The notes under the pieces: model-generated
Told to the model about the DNA's origin: nothing
Seen by the model: only the letters and a program-made list of their open reading frames with translations
Databases searched by the model: none
From: TMP-24 sp046348855
GTDB lineage: Bacteria; Pseudomonadota; Alphaproteobacteria; Rhodobacterales; Rhodobacteraceae
Assembly (NCBI GenBank): GCA_046348855.1
Contig: JAXMDK010000010.1
Coordinates: 76,374 to 140,373, forward strand
Reading direction: 5' to 3'
Length of the DNA stretch: 64,000 nt
Program-made: the position numbers and the translations under genes
Shown here: positions 17,251-27,695 of the stretch, piece by piece
How the letters are laid out: each line of letters opens with the position of its first letter
How positions within the stretch are numbered: position 1 is the stretch's first letter

Positions 17251-18503
17251 GGATTGCCTTGCGATCGTGGGTCGGCGAACAGCGTTGCAAGCTGGCGGAT
17301 GCTGTTGCGGAAGTCGAAGCCGTTGCGCACCCGGGCCTCGGCGGCGGCGCCCAGGCGCCCGCGCAATGCCGGATCGCGGATGGCGGTGGCCAGCGCCGCC
17401 GCCAGCGCCTCGGGGTTTTCGGGCGGGACGATCAGGCCGCTTTGGCCATGTTCGATCAGTTCCGGCACGCCGGAGACGTCGGTCGACACACAGGCCAACC
17501 CCTGGCTTGCCGCCTCGACCAGCACGTTGGGCAGACCGTCGCGGTCGCCGTTGGCGGCGATCCGGCAGGCCAGCGCGAACAGGTCGGCGCGCCGGTAAAG
17601 CGCCAGCACCTCGGCCTGATCCATCGGCCCGAGCCAGGTGATGCGCGCCTCAAGGCCCAGGTCCTGCGCCAGACGCTTCAGCGCTGCGATCCGTTCGCCG
17701 CCGCCGACATGGTCAAGGTGCCAGTGCAGGTCGGCGGGCAGGCGGCCAAGCGCCCGCAGCAGGACGTCGAACCCCTTCTTGTCGACAGCACGCCCCACCG
17801 ACAGGATGCGCACCGCATGGGCCGGGTCCGATCCGTCGGCGGCGGGGCGAGCCTCGCCAAAGGGGCCGAAGCGCGCCAGGTCGAGGCCGTGGTAGCTGAG
17901 ATGGACGTTGCCGCGCCCGCCGGCCAGGTCGCGCAGATGGTCAAAGCCCGACCGGGTGCAGGTGACCGCCCACTGCATCTCGGCCAGCTTTCCGCCGATG
18001 TCCCAGCCGGGCGATATCCAGATGTCCTTGGCATGGGCCGAACAGCTCCAGCGCACGCCGGTCAGAAGGCTGGTGTAGCGCGCGACCGACGCCGGCGTGT
18101 GGATGAAATGCGCATGCAGCCAGTCGGCGCCCTCGGGCCATTCGGCGGCCAGCACCGCCGCCTGGCCGAAGCGGCGGACGCGGTTGCGGCTGATGTCGCG
18201 TTTCAGATCGTTCAGAAATACCGAAAAAGCGCGCCGGAACCCCGGAAGGCGCCGCGCCGCCGCCAGACCTCGCAACACCCGCAGCGGTTCGTGGTGCAGA
18301 TATTCCGGCAGATAGCTGACCGGCGCCCGGATTTCGTCATGGACCGGGTGGCGCTTCTTGTCGGTCGGGTGGCGCATCGACACCAGTCGCAGGTCGAACC
18401 CCGCCTGTTCAAGCCCCAGCAGTTCCTGCGCGATGAAGGTTTCCGACAGGCGCGGATAGCCTTTCAGCAGGACGACAATCCGCCTTGGCCTCGGTTGCGA
18501 CAC
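17247..18503 (-). CDS. Family 4 glycosyltransferase, colanic-acid/exopolysaccharide type
   Basis: 418 residues. LLKGYPRLSETFIAQELLGLEQAGFDLRLVSM is the characteristic opening of exopolysaccharide GT4 enzymes (WcaL/AmsK group). WLHAHFIHTPASVARY and HAKDIW are acceptor-side motifs. ILSVGRAVDKKGFDVLLRAL begins the donor domain, and DGLPNVLVEAASQGLACVSTDVSGVPELI is the E-x7-E region. It lies 1 bp downstream of the GT28-like gene at 18505 and overlaps the next one by 4 bp, so the three glycosyltransferases are made together, apparently to build one oligosaccharide. Confidence 0.87.
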   Translation of the reverse strand: MSQPRPRRIVVLLKGYPRLSETFIAQELLGLEQAGFDLRLVSMRHPTDKKRHPVHDEIRAPVSYLPEYLHHEPLRVLRGLAAARRLPGFRRAFSVFLNDLKRDISRNRVRRFGQAAVLAAEWPEGADWLHAHFIHTPASVARYTSLLTGVRWSCSAHAKDIWISPGWDIGGKLAEMQWAVTCTRSGFDHLRDLAGGRGNVHLSYHGLDLARFGPFGEARPAADGSDPAHAVRILSVGRAVDKKGFDVLLRALGRLPADLHWHLDHVGGGERIAALKRLAQDLGLEARITWLGPMDQAEVLALYRRADLFALACRIAANGDRDGLPNVLVEAASQGLACVSTDVSGVPELIEHGQSGLIVPPENPEALAAALATAIRDPALRGRLGAAAEARVRNGFDFRNSIRQLATLFADPRSQGNP

Positions 18504-18504
18504 G

Positions 18505-19710
18505 TCACGACCCCGCAGAGGCGGCGCGCCCCTCGGTGCGGCCGCCCAGCCAGCGTTCGACGAAGGTCGAGATGTGCGGCAGCCCCTCCATGCCCTGCAC
18601 CGCCGCAGTCTGCGAGGGCGGTCGGCGGTAAGGCAGCGCCTTCAGCACCGCCGCGAGGCGCAACGGGTCGGCGGCCTGGTCGGGCAAGAGCATCTCGACC
18701 AGCCCCAGTTCGGTCGCCCGCCGGGCGCGGATCAGCTGTTCCTGCCGCGGACGGATGCGCGGGACGATCAGCGCCGGCTTGTCGAACGAGAGGATCTCGC
18801 AATAGGTGTTGTAGCCGCCCATCGCCACCACGCCCTTGGCGCCGGCGATCAGCTCCTCCATCCGGCTGTCGAACTCGATGACCTCGACATGGGGCGACTT
18901 GGCGCCCTTGAGGGCGAGCTTGCGGCGCTGGCGGGCGGGCATGTAGGGGCCGAGGACGATCAGTGCCCGATGGGTCAGGCCGGGATCCTCGCGGTAGGCG
19001 TCGATGACGTTGTGCACCAGGTCCGACCCGTCGCCACCGCCGCCGGTGGTCACAAGAATGTAGTCCTCGTGCGGCTTGTGCTCGGTCGCGGTGTTGTGGG
19101 CGACGCTCCGGTGCAGGAAGCCCACGAAATCCATCCGGTCTCGCACCTTGGCCGGCACGTCGAGCCCGATCAGCGGGTCGTAGAAATCCGGCGGGCCGTA
19201 GACCCAGATCCGGTCGTAGTAGGTGCCGATCTTGTCCATGACGCCCTTGCGTTTCCATTCGGCTTCCAGAAGGTGCGGCGCGTCCATGACCTCGCGCAGG
19301 CCCAGGACCAGCCGGGTGCCCTGCGACTTGAGATAAGCGAGCGTATCCTCGACCTCGCCCTGAAGGCCCATCGGTTCCTTGTCGACGATGAAGATGTCGG
19401 GCTGGAAGGTTTCGGCGGTCTGGCGGATGATCGCCCGCCTGAGCCTGAGGGTTTCCTGAAGGTCGACGTGGCGGGCCAGCGACTGATATTCGCCGTCGCG
19501 CAGCTTGATGACGCTGGGGATCTTCACGAAGTCCACCCGCGCCCGGTAGTCGAAGGCCCCGGCGATGGGCGAGCCGGAGATGATCATGACGTTCAGCCCG
19601 TGGAAATCGTCGACCAGCGAATGGGCGATGGTCCGGCAGCGGCGAAGATGGCCCAGGCCGAACGTGTCGTGGCTGTACATCAGGATGCGGGGGTCGTCGT
19701 CTCGTTGCAT
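18505..19710 (-). CDS. GT28/MurG-like glycosyltransferase
   Basis: 401 residues. ILMYSHDTFGLGHLRRCRTIAHSL shows the GHxxR motif of MurG-like enzymes, and DIFIVDKEPMGLQGEV follows. YILVTTGGGGDGSDLV opens the second domain. VVAMGGYNTYCEILSFDKPALIVPRIRPRQEQLIRA is the nucleotide-sugar site with the GGYNT and EQ motifs. This type of protein is common in alphaproteobacterial exopolysaccharide loci. It is first of the three-gene glycosyltransferase run, with the shared GATGTATCAGT element 75 bp upstream and the terminator-like hairpin of the ABC ATPase just beyond. Confidence 0.85.
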   Translation of the reverse strand: MQRDDDPRILMYSHDTFGLGHLRRCRTIAHSLVDDFHGLNVMIISGSPIAGAFDYRARVDFVKIPSVIKLRDGEYQSLARHVDLQETLRLRRAIIRQTAETFQPDIFIVDKEPMGLQGEVEDTLAYLKSQGTRLVLGLREVMDAPHLLEAEWKRKGVMDKIGTYYDRIWVYGPPDFYDPLIGLDVPAKVRDRMDFVGFLHRSVAHNTATEHKPHEDYILVTTGGGGDGSDLVHNVIDAYREDPGLTHRALIVLGPYMPARQRRKLALKGAKSPHVEVIEFDSRMEELIAGAKGVVAMGGYNTYCEILSFDKPALIVPRIRPRQEQLIRARRATELGLVEMLLPDQAADPLRLAAVLKALPYRRPPSQTAAVQGMEGLPHISTFVERWLGGRTEGRAASAGS

Positions 19711-19784
19711 ATCGGCGGACCTTTCGCTGATCCGTTGCCGGATCGGATTGCGTCGGACTGCGTAGGCTTCGGACTGGGCAGGCT

Positions 19785-19795
19785 ACTGATACATC
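19785..19795 (-). promoter_or_regulatory. Shared 11-bp motif upstream of the glycosyltransferase run
   Basis: Minus-strand GATGTATCAGT, identical to the copy at 16065-16075. It lies 75 bp before ATG 19710, between that gene and the hairpin closing the preceding ATPase gene, where a promoter would be expected. Confidence 0.35.
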
Positions 19796-19797
19796 TT

Positions 19798-19828
19798 CCC
19801 TGACCGGCGCGGCGCCGGTTGCCGCCGG

Positions 19829-19834
<6 letters not shown>
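19798..19834 (-). terminator. Strong hairpin at the end of the double ABC ATPase gene
   Basis: CCCTGACCGGCG (19798-19809) and CGCCGGTCAGGG (19823-19834) are perfect 12-bp complements around a 13-nt loop. The stop codon of the ATPase gene (19829-19831) lies inside the stem. There is no T run after it on the minus strand, so it is either a weak intrinsic terminator or an mRNA-stabilising structure that separates the ATPase from the glycosyltransferase genes. Confidence 0.55.
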
Positions 19835-21757
<1,923 letters not shown>

Positions 21758-21857
21758 TGCTGCCCCGCCTTCTCCTGTCGCGCGCGTGCAACCAGCTAAC
21801 AACGGTTTCGCAAAAAGAGCAAATTCATCCGCACCGGTCGCCGGAAAGTGACGGCGT

Positions 21858-23036
21858 TCAGGCGGTTGCCGCCTGTGCCGCGTCGCGCAGCTTTTCCTTC
21901 AGGCGGCTGGCGGCCTCGGCATAGCCGCCGGCGGCGCCGTCGATGAAATGCATGTGGTCGCGGGTCATCGGCGAGGGCACGATGCAGGTCATCAGCGCCT
22001 CGTCCTGCAGATGCAGCCCGAAGTGGCAGACGCCGGCGCGCTCGGCCTCGGCCAGCCGCGCCTCGATGGCGGCCAACCGCGCCCCATCCACGTCGATCGT
22101 CATCTTCAGCGCATCGTCGAACTTGCGGAAATCGCTGTTCTGCGCCACGTCGCGGGCATAAAGCCGCATGTCGAAGCGGCCGAGTTTCAGGTCGAAGCGG
22201 CGCAGCACGATCAGAAGCGCCGTCATTGCCGCGATCGACAGGCGCGAACGCAACCGGCCAAACCACCCCGGCCGGGTCAGTGCCTCGGCATCGACGCCTT
22301 GCAGTGACAGGGCCAGTGCCGGGCCATCGGGCGGCACTGGATGGCCGCCGCGATCCTCGCCCCCTGCCAGCGCCACGATGTCGGTGACAAGCGTCTGGAA
22401 CGCCGCGCCGCTGCCCTGGCCGGCGGGAACCGCGATGACCGAGACGATGCGGCCGTGCTTGGCGCGGATCGGATTCCACCGGCAGGACAGGCCGGTCAGG
22501 TCGGGGGGGATGTCGTCGGGGGCCGCGGCAATCAGGTAGTCGCCCTGCTTCATCCGGGTTTCTGCCCAGCTGGCGCCGCCGCCGGCGAACATGGCGTAGG
22601 ACACCTCCGGGCTGACCTGGAAGCGCGCGATCCGCACGTCCGGCCCGGCGGCGCGGATGTCGGCCACCGGGACCAGCGCCGCGCGCATCTGAAGCGCGAA
22701 TTCGCCCCCGACCCACCGGCTGACCCGCGCCAGCGCCACCGCCGCCGCGCCAAGGCCGACCGGCGGCACCGCCAGCAACGCCCCGTCGCCGCCGAAGACG
22801 AACGGCAGGTCGGGGCGGCCCAGTGCGTTGACGATGGCGGTGATGACCGAGGCTCCGGCCATGTTGACCGACTTGTAGCGCCCCCGGGCAATGGCGCCGG
22901 TCGAATCGACGATGTCGGCCACCGCCAGCGCCCAGCCGTCGGGCAGCGGCTGATAGCGCGAAAAGTCGGCGATCCCCTCGAATTCGAGAAAGCGCGGCAG
23001 GCCAGCCAGGTAAGCGGTTCCGTCGGTGGCGTCCAT
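21858..23036 (-). CDS. DUF3095 family protein, class III cyclase-like
   Basis: 392 residues from ATG 23036 (MDATDGTAYLAGLPRFLEF); the frame extends upstream without coding character. The pattern is that of DUF3095: FSRYQPLPDGWALAVADIVDST, GRYKSVNMAGASVITAIVNAL, PFVFGGDGALLAVPP. The ADIVDST and GGDG elements match the two metal-binding Asp positions of class III nucleotide cyclases, which suggests a divergent cyclase or cyclase-like regulator. The C-terminal half (KQGDYLIAAAPDDIPPDLTGLSCRW onward) is specific to this family. Its biochemical activity is not established to my knowledge. It is divergent from the second cyclase (225-bp gap) and 100 bp upstream of the ABC ATPase. Confidence 0.82.
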   Translation of the reverse strand: MDATDGTAYLAGLPRFLEFEGIADFSRYQPLPDGWALAVADIVDSTGAIARGRYKSVNMAGASVITAIVNALGRPDLPFVFGGDGALLAVPPVGLGAAAVALARVSRWVGGEFALQMRAALVPVADIRAAGPDVRIARFQVSPEVSYAMFAGGGASWAETRMKQGDYLIAAAPDDIPPDLTGLSCRWNPIRAKHGRIVSVIAVPAGQGSGAAFQTLVTDIVALAGGEDRGGHPVPPDGPALALSLQGVDAEALTRPGWFGRLRSRLSIAAMTALLIVLRRFDLKLGRFDMRLYARDVAQNSDFRKFDDALKMTIDVDGARLAAIEARLAEAERAGVCHFGLHLQDEALMTCIVPSPMTRDHMHFIDGAAGGYAEAASRLKEKLRDAAQAATA

Positions 23037-23260
23037 CCGCCCAGGATACCAAGCTTCGGCCAGTCTGGATACTGGCCGGCCGATCACCGAAAGTTTGATC
23101 CCGCTTCCCTTTGCCTTCGGACGAATTGTGACTATCTGCACCGTCATGCAGGCGGCCGCCGCAGGTGGCGCTATGCATCTTGTCCCGGCAGGGGCAGAAT
23201 ATCCCGGCGAGGACAGCGCCCCGGTGCCAGCCCGTCGTCCCGCAGCGCACAGGACAAGAT

Positions 23261-24601
23261 ATGGAAATGCCGCCGAATCACGTTTCACAGACCCTTGTCG
23301 ACGGGGTCACGTCCTGGCTCAAGCGGTCGGCGCTGAAGGATGCCGACCTCGAGACGATCGCCTTCGAGACCTGCGAACGGCTCGCGGCGGTGGGCATTCC
23401 GCTGGCGCGCGTCCATCTGTCCTTCTCGATGCTGCACCCGCTTTACTCGGCGCTGAGCTTCACCTGGCAGCGCGGGCAGGAGGTGAAGGTCGAAGGCTTC
23501 AGCATGCCCAGCGGCCAGACCCCGCCGGAACGCTATCTGGCCAGCCCCTACTACCAGCTGGTCAGCAAGAACCTGACTCACCTGCGCCGCCGCATCCTGC
23601 CGGGCGCACCGTCCGAATTCCCGGTCTTCGACGACCTGAAGGCGATGGGCGTCACCGACTACCTGGCCTTCCGGCAGCAGTTCGGCGGCAATGACGGCCG
23701 GGGGATGCTCGGGTCCTGGGCCACCGACAATCCGCAGGGGTTCAGCGACGACATGATCCGCGCGCTTCTGAACGTCGAGAACAACCTGGCGGTGGCCGCG
23801 CACACGGCGGTGTTGCGCAAGCTGGCCAGCAACATGCTGATGACCTACCTTGGCGGCGACGCGGGCCAGCGCGTGCTGTCGGGGCAGATCCGGCGGGGCG
23901 ACGGCGAAACGATCCGCGCGGCGCTGGTGATGGCCGACATGCGCAATTCGACGGCGATTGCCGAAAACAGCGGTCGGCAGGTGTTCATTGATACGCTGAA
24001 CGAATTCTTCGATGCAGTCGCCACGCCTTTCAACAGCGAGGGCGGCCAGATCCTGAGCTTCGTCGGCGACGGGTTCCTGGCGGTCTTTCCGTGCGAGCGG
24101 CAGAAGCAGGCATCGCAGACGGCGGCGCGCGCGGCGATGAACGCGGCGCGCACGGCGGTGGCGCGGATGGCGGAATTGAACCGCGGACGCGGGGGCCGCA
24201 ACCAGAGCCCGATCAACTTCGGCATCGGCCTGCACATGGGCAACGTGATGTTCGGCAATGTCGGGCTGCGCAGCCGCCTGACATTTTCGGCCTTCGGGTC
24301 GGCGGTGAACGAGGTGCAGCGGCTGGAAAGCCTGACCAAGAAGTTCGGCCTGCCGATCGTGGCCAGCGACGTGTTCCAGCAATATTGCGGCGGCGACTGG
24401 AACCATCTGGGTGAAGAAAGGCTGCGCGGCGTGCCCGAGCCGGTGTCGGTCTATTCGCCGGGGGCAGCCAACATGGCGCTGACCAACGGCGCCGCGATCA
24501 CCTTCGGAACCCAGGAAAACCGGTCCGAGGCAGAGGAACTGATGCTGCTGGCGCGCGGCGCGTCGCAGGCGCAGCCGGGTCGTGCCGGGCGGGTGAACTG
24601 A
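23261..24601 (+). CDS. Class III nucleotide cyclase with N-terminal regulatory domain, atypical substrate site
   Basis: 446 residues from ATG 23261, with AGGACA 4 nt before the start. The first ~200 residues (PLARVHLSFSMLHPLYSALSFTW...) form the uncharacterised N-terminal domain often found with this cyclase type. The catalytic domain has LVMADMRNSTAIAE (metal Asp), ILSFVGDGFLAVFP (second metal Asp) and GSAVNEVQRLESL (transition-state Asn and Arg). At the position where adenylate cyclases of this subgroup carry Lys (K-F-x-GDG) there is Ser, so base selection may differ. It has no membrane segment. The adjoining plus-strand ABC importer starts 192 bp downstream. Confidence 0.82.
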   Translation: MEMPPNHVSQTLVDGVTSWLKRSALKDADLETIAFETCERLAAVGIPLARVHLSFSMLHPLYSALSFTWQRGQEVKVEGFSMPSGQTPPERYLASPYYQLVSKNLTHLRRRILPGAPSEFPVFDDLKAMGVTDYLAFRQQFGGNDGRGMLGSWATDNPQGFSDDMIRALLNVENNLAVAAHTAVLRKLASNMLMTYLGGDAGQRVLSGQIRRGDGETIRAALVMADMRNSTAIAENSGRQVFIDTLNEFFDAVATPFNSEGGQILSFVGDGFLAVFPCERQKQASQTAARAAMNAARTAVARMAELNRGRGGRNQSPINFGIGLHMGNVMFGNVGLRSRLTFSAFGSAVNEVQRLESLTKKFGLPIVASDVFQQYCGGDWNHLGEERLRGVPEPVSVYSPGAANMALTNGAAITFGTQENRSEAEELMLLARGASQAQPGRAGRVN

Positions 24602-24793
24602 CTGGCGGCCACCGCGAACAAGCTGCTGAAATTGAAGGCATACGTGCCGGGCACTCCGGCGCGGTCGCGCCGGTTGCGGGGATAGACAGCCCCCCGGCCC
24701 TGCGCTACGGTCGGCGGCACCCCCCGTTTGCGGCGAGTATCTGCGCATGGTCCCGCGACGACAGACAGGCCCGCGATTCTCCGGTCCGCGCCC

Positions 24794-26695
24794 ATGATCG
24801 ACCGGCGCACCGTGCTGGGCTGTCTGGCCGCCGCACTGGCGCCCGCCCCGCTGGCGGCCCGGCCATTTGCACCCGACGAGGGCGGCCCCGGCCGGGTGGC
24901 GGAAAGCCTGCCCGACATGTCCGATCCGCGCCCCTCCGTGCCACGGGTGATCGACCTGCAGGCGATGGGACTTGAGCCGGGCCGGAGGGGGGGCGAGCTG
25001 CGCACGCTGATCGGCGGGCAGAAGGACATCCGGCTGATGACGCTGTACGGCTATGCGCGGCTGGTGGGCTATGACCGGAACCTGGTGCTGCAGCCAGATA
25101 TACTGCTGGCGGCCGAGACCGACGACGACCGCCGGTTCACCCTTCGCCTGCGGCCCGGCCACCGCTGGTCGGACGGCAGCCCCTTCACCGCCGAGGACTT
25201 CCGCTATTGCTGGGACGACGTCCTGCAGGACCCCGACTTGCGGCCCGGCCGGTTGCCCGACGATCTTCTGGCCGAGGATGCCCCGCCGCGGTTCGAGGTT
25301 CTGGACGATCTGGCAGTGCGTTTTACCTGGGATGCGCCCAACCCCCGCTTCCTGCCCCGGCTGGCGGCGCCGCAGCCTTTGGTGATCGCCATGCCGGCCG
25401 CCTATCTGAAGCAGTTCCATGCGAAATACCAGGACACGATCCGCCTGTCGGCGCTGATCGCCGAACAGCGGGTCGAAAACTGGGTCGACCTTCACGCCAA
25501 GATGTCGCGCAGCTACCGGCCGGAAAACCCCGACCTGCCGATGCTGGACCCCTGGGTGAACACCACCCCGCCGCCCGCCAACCAGTTCGTCTTTGTCCGC
25601 AACAGCTACTTCCACCGGGTCGACGAAAACGGCGTGCAGCTGCCCTATGTCGACAAGGTGGTGATGAATGTCAGTTCGCCCGGCATCATCCCCGCCAAGG
25701 CCGGCGCCGGCGAGACCGACCTCCAGGCGATGGGGCTGGCCTTCGACGATTACCGCTATCTGAAAGAGGCCGAAAAGCTGCATCCGGTGCGGGTCGGCCT
25801 GTGGAAGCGGACGCAAGGATCGGCGATCGCGCTTCTGCCCAACCTGACCTGCAAGGACGATGGCTGGCGGGCGCTGTTCCGCAACCGCGATGTCCGCCGG
25901 GCGCTGTCGCTGGCCATCGACCGGCACGAGATCAACATGGTGTCCTTCTTCGGACTGGCGCGGGAAGGCGGCGATACGGTGCTGCCGGAAAGCCCGCTGT
26001 TCAAGTCCGACTATGCCGCGGCCTGGTCGACGCACGACCCCGCCGCCGCCAGCGTGCTTCTGGACGGGGCGGGACTGGACCGTCGCGACGGCGACGGGAT
26101 CCGGCTGTTGCCCGATGGCCGCCGGGCCGAGATCATCGTCGAATCCGCCGGCGAAAGCACGCTCGAGACCGATGTGCTGGAACTGATCACCGACCATTGG
26201 CTGGCGGTCGGGATCAAGCTGTTCACGCGGGTTTCGCAGCGCGACCTGTTCCGCAGCCGGGCGATGGCGGGCGATGCGATGATGTCGGTGTGGGGCGGCA
26301 TCGACAACGGGGTGCCCACCGCCGACATGTCGCCCGCCGCGCTGGCGCCGACCGCCGACGACCAGCTGCAATGGCCGCTCTGGGGGATGCACTACCTGAC
26401 CCAGGGCAAGAAGGGCCAGGAACCGGACCTGCCCCCGGTGCGCGAACTGCTGGACCTGTTCAGGCAATGGAGCCGCTCGGCCACCAGCGCCGAACGCACC
26501 GCCATCTGGCAGCGGATGCTGGCGATCCGTGCCGACGAGGTCTTTTCGATCGGCACGGTGAACGGCACCCTGCAGCCGGTCCTGCATTCGGCGCATCTGC
26601 GCAACGTCCCCGACAAGGCGCTGTTCGGCTTCGACCCCACGTCCTACCTGGGCGTCTACATGCCCGATACCTTCTGGCTGCGCGAGGAGGCCTGA
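24794..26695 (+). CDS. Peptide/oligosaccharide-type ABC importer substrate-binding protein (SBP_bac_5)
   Basis: 633 residues from ATG 24794. The N-terminus MIDRRTVLGCLAAALAPAPLAARPF has a twin-arginine-like DRRTVLG followed by a hydrophobic stretch and an Ala-rich cleavage region, so it is probably exported by Tat. FTLRLRPGHRWSDGSPFTAEDFRYCWDDVL is the hallmark of the DppA/OppA family, and VRRALSLAIDRHEINMVSFFG is the second conserved block. At over 600 residues it matches the long YejA-like or sugar-oligomer binders rather than short dipeptide binders. The two permeases follow directly, the first starting 1 bp after this stop. Confidence 0.9.
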   Translation: MIDRRTVLGCLAAALAPAPLAARPFAPDEGGPGRVAESLPDMSDPRPSVPRVIDLQAMGLEPGRRGGELRTLIGGQKDIRLMTLYGYARLVGYDRNLVLQPDILLAAETDDDRRFTLRLRPGHRWSDGSPFTAEDFRYCWDDVLQDPDLRPGRLPDDLLAEDAPPRFEVLDDLAVRFTWDAPNPRFLPRLAAPQPLVIAMPAAYLKQFHAKYQDTIRLSALIAEQRVENWVDLHAKMSRSYRPENPDLPMLDPWVNTTPPPANQFVFVRNSYFHRVDENGVQLPYVDKVVMNVSSPGIIPAKAGAGETDLQAMGLAFDDYRYLKEAEKLHPVRVGLWKRTQGSAIALLPNLTCKDDGWRALFRNRDVRRALSLAIDRHEINMVSFFGLAREGGDTVLPESPLFKSDYAAAWSTHDPAAASVLLDGAGLDRRDGDGIRLLPDGRRAEIIVESAGESTLETDVLELITDHWLAVGIKLFTRVSQRDLFRSRAMAGDAMMSVWGGIDNGVPTADMSPAALAPTADDQLQWPLWGMHYLTQGKKGQEPDLPPVRELLDLFRQWSRSATSAERTAIWQRMLAIRADEVFSIGTVNGTLQPVLHSAHLRNVPDKALFGFDPTSYLGVYMPDTFWLREEA

Positions 26696-26696
26696 G

Positions 26697-27695
26697 ATGT
26701 TGCGATACATCCTCTGGCGCGTGGCGATCATGGTGCCGACGCTGGTGCTGATCTCGATGCTGGTCTTCACCATCATCGAACTGCCGCCCGGCGACTATTT
26801 TGAAAGCTATGTGTCCGAACTTCAGGCGATGGGCGAGGCCGCCGATCTGGCCGAGATCGACGCGCTGCGCGCCCGCTACGGTTTCGACCAGCCCGCACCC
26901 ATCCGCTATCTCCACTGGGTCGGCGGGATGCTGCACGGCGATTTCGGCTATTCCTTCGAATACCGGATGCCGGTCAGCGACGTCGTGGGCGACCGGATGT
27001 GGCTGACGATCATGGTGTCGACGGTGACGATCGCCTTCACCTGGCTGCTGGCCTTTCCGATCGGCATCTATTCGGCAACCCACCAGTACAGCTGGGGCGA
27101 CTATGGCCTGACCTTCATGGGGCTCGTGGGGCTGGCGGTTCCCAACTTCATGCTGGCGCTGATCCTGATGTATTTCGCCAATATCTGGTTTGGCACCTCG
27201 ATCGGCCACCTGATGGACGAACGGTTCCTGGGCGAGCCGATGTCGTGGGAAAAGCTGCGCTCGATCCTGTCGCACCTGTGGATTCCGGTCATCATCATCG
27301 GCACCGGCGGCACCGCCAGCATGATCCGGCGGGTGCGCGCGAACCTTCTGGACGAATTGCAGAAGCAATATGTGGTCACCGCCCGGGCCAAGGGGCTGAG
27401 CCCCTTCCGCACGCTGATGAAATATCCCTTCCGCATGTCGCTGAACTTCTTCATCTCGGACATCGGCTCGATCCTGCCGTCGATCATCTCGGGCGCGGAA
27501 ATCACCGCGGTGGTCCTGTCGCTGGAAACCACCGGGCCGATGCTGATCAAGGCCCTGCAAAGCCAGGACATGTATCTGGCGGGGTCGTTCCTGATGTTCC
27601 TGGCCTTCCTGACGGTGGTGGGGGTGCTGGTGTCGGACATCGCCCTGGCGCTGCTTGATCCGCGGATCAGGCTGCAGGGGAGAAGCGTGAAATGA
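26697..27695 (+). CDS. ABC importer permease, DppB type
   Basis: 332 residues. The opening MLRYILWRVAIMVPTLVLISMLVFTII is the first membrane helix of DppB/OppB proteins. LHWVGGMLHGDFGYSFEYRMPV is the conserved periplasmic loop, and the EAA-like coupling loop is in VTARAKGLSPFRTLMKYPFRMSL. Six or so membrane segments fit an inner-membrane permease. It has 1 bp from the binding-protein stop and a 4-bp ATGA overlap with the next permease, so it forms one operon. ATP is presumably supplied by the fused ATPase at 19829. Confidence 0.92.
   Translation: MLRYILWRVAIMVPTLVLISMLVFTIIELPPGDYFESYVSELQAMGEAADLAEIDALRARYGFDQPAPIRYLHWVGGMLHGDFGYSFEYRMPVSDVVGDRMWLTIMVSTVTIAFTWLLAFPIGIYSATHQYSWGDYGLTFMGLVGLAVPNFMLALILMYFANIWFGTSIGHLMDERFLGEPMSWEKLRSILSHLWIPVIIIGTGGTASMIRRVRANLLDELQKQYVVTARAKGLSPFRTLMKYPFRMSLNFFISDIGSILPSIISGAEITAVVLSLETTGPMLIKALQSQDMYLAGSFLMFLAFLTVVGVLVSDIALALLDPRIRLQGRSVK

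Noticed and set aside
23285..26776. Open minus-strand frame of over 1100 codons opposite the cyclase and binding-protein genes
   Set aside because: It runs antisense to two well-recognised genes with a composition typical of GC-rich third-position mirroring (Arg, Gly, Asp, His-rich, no domains).
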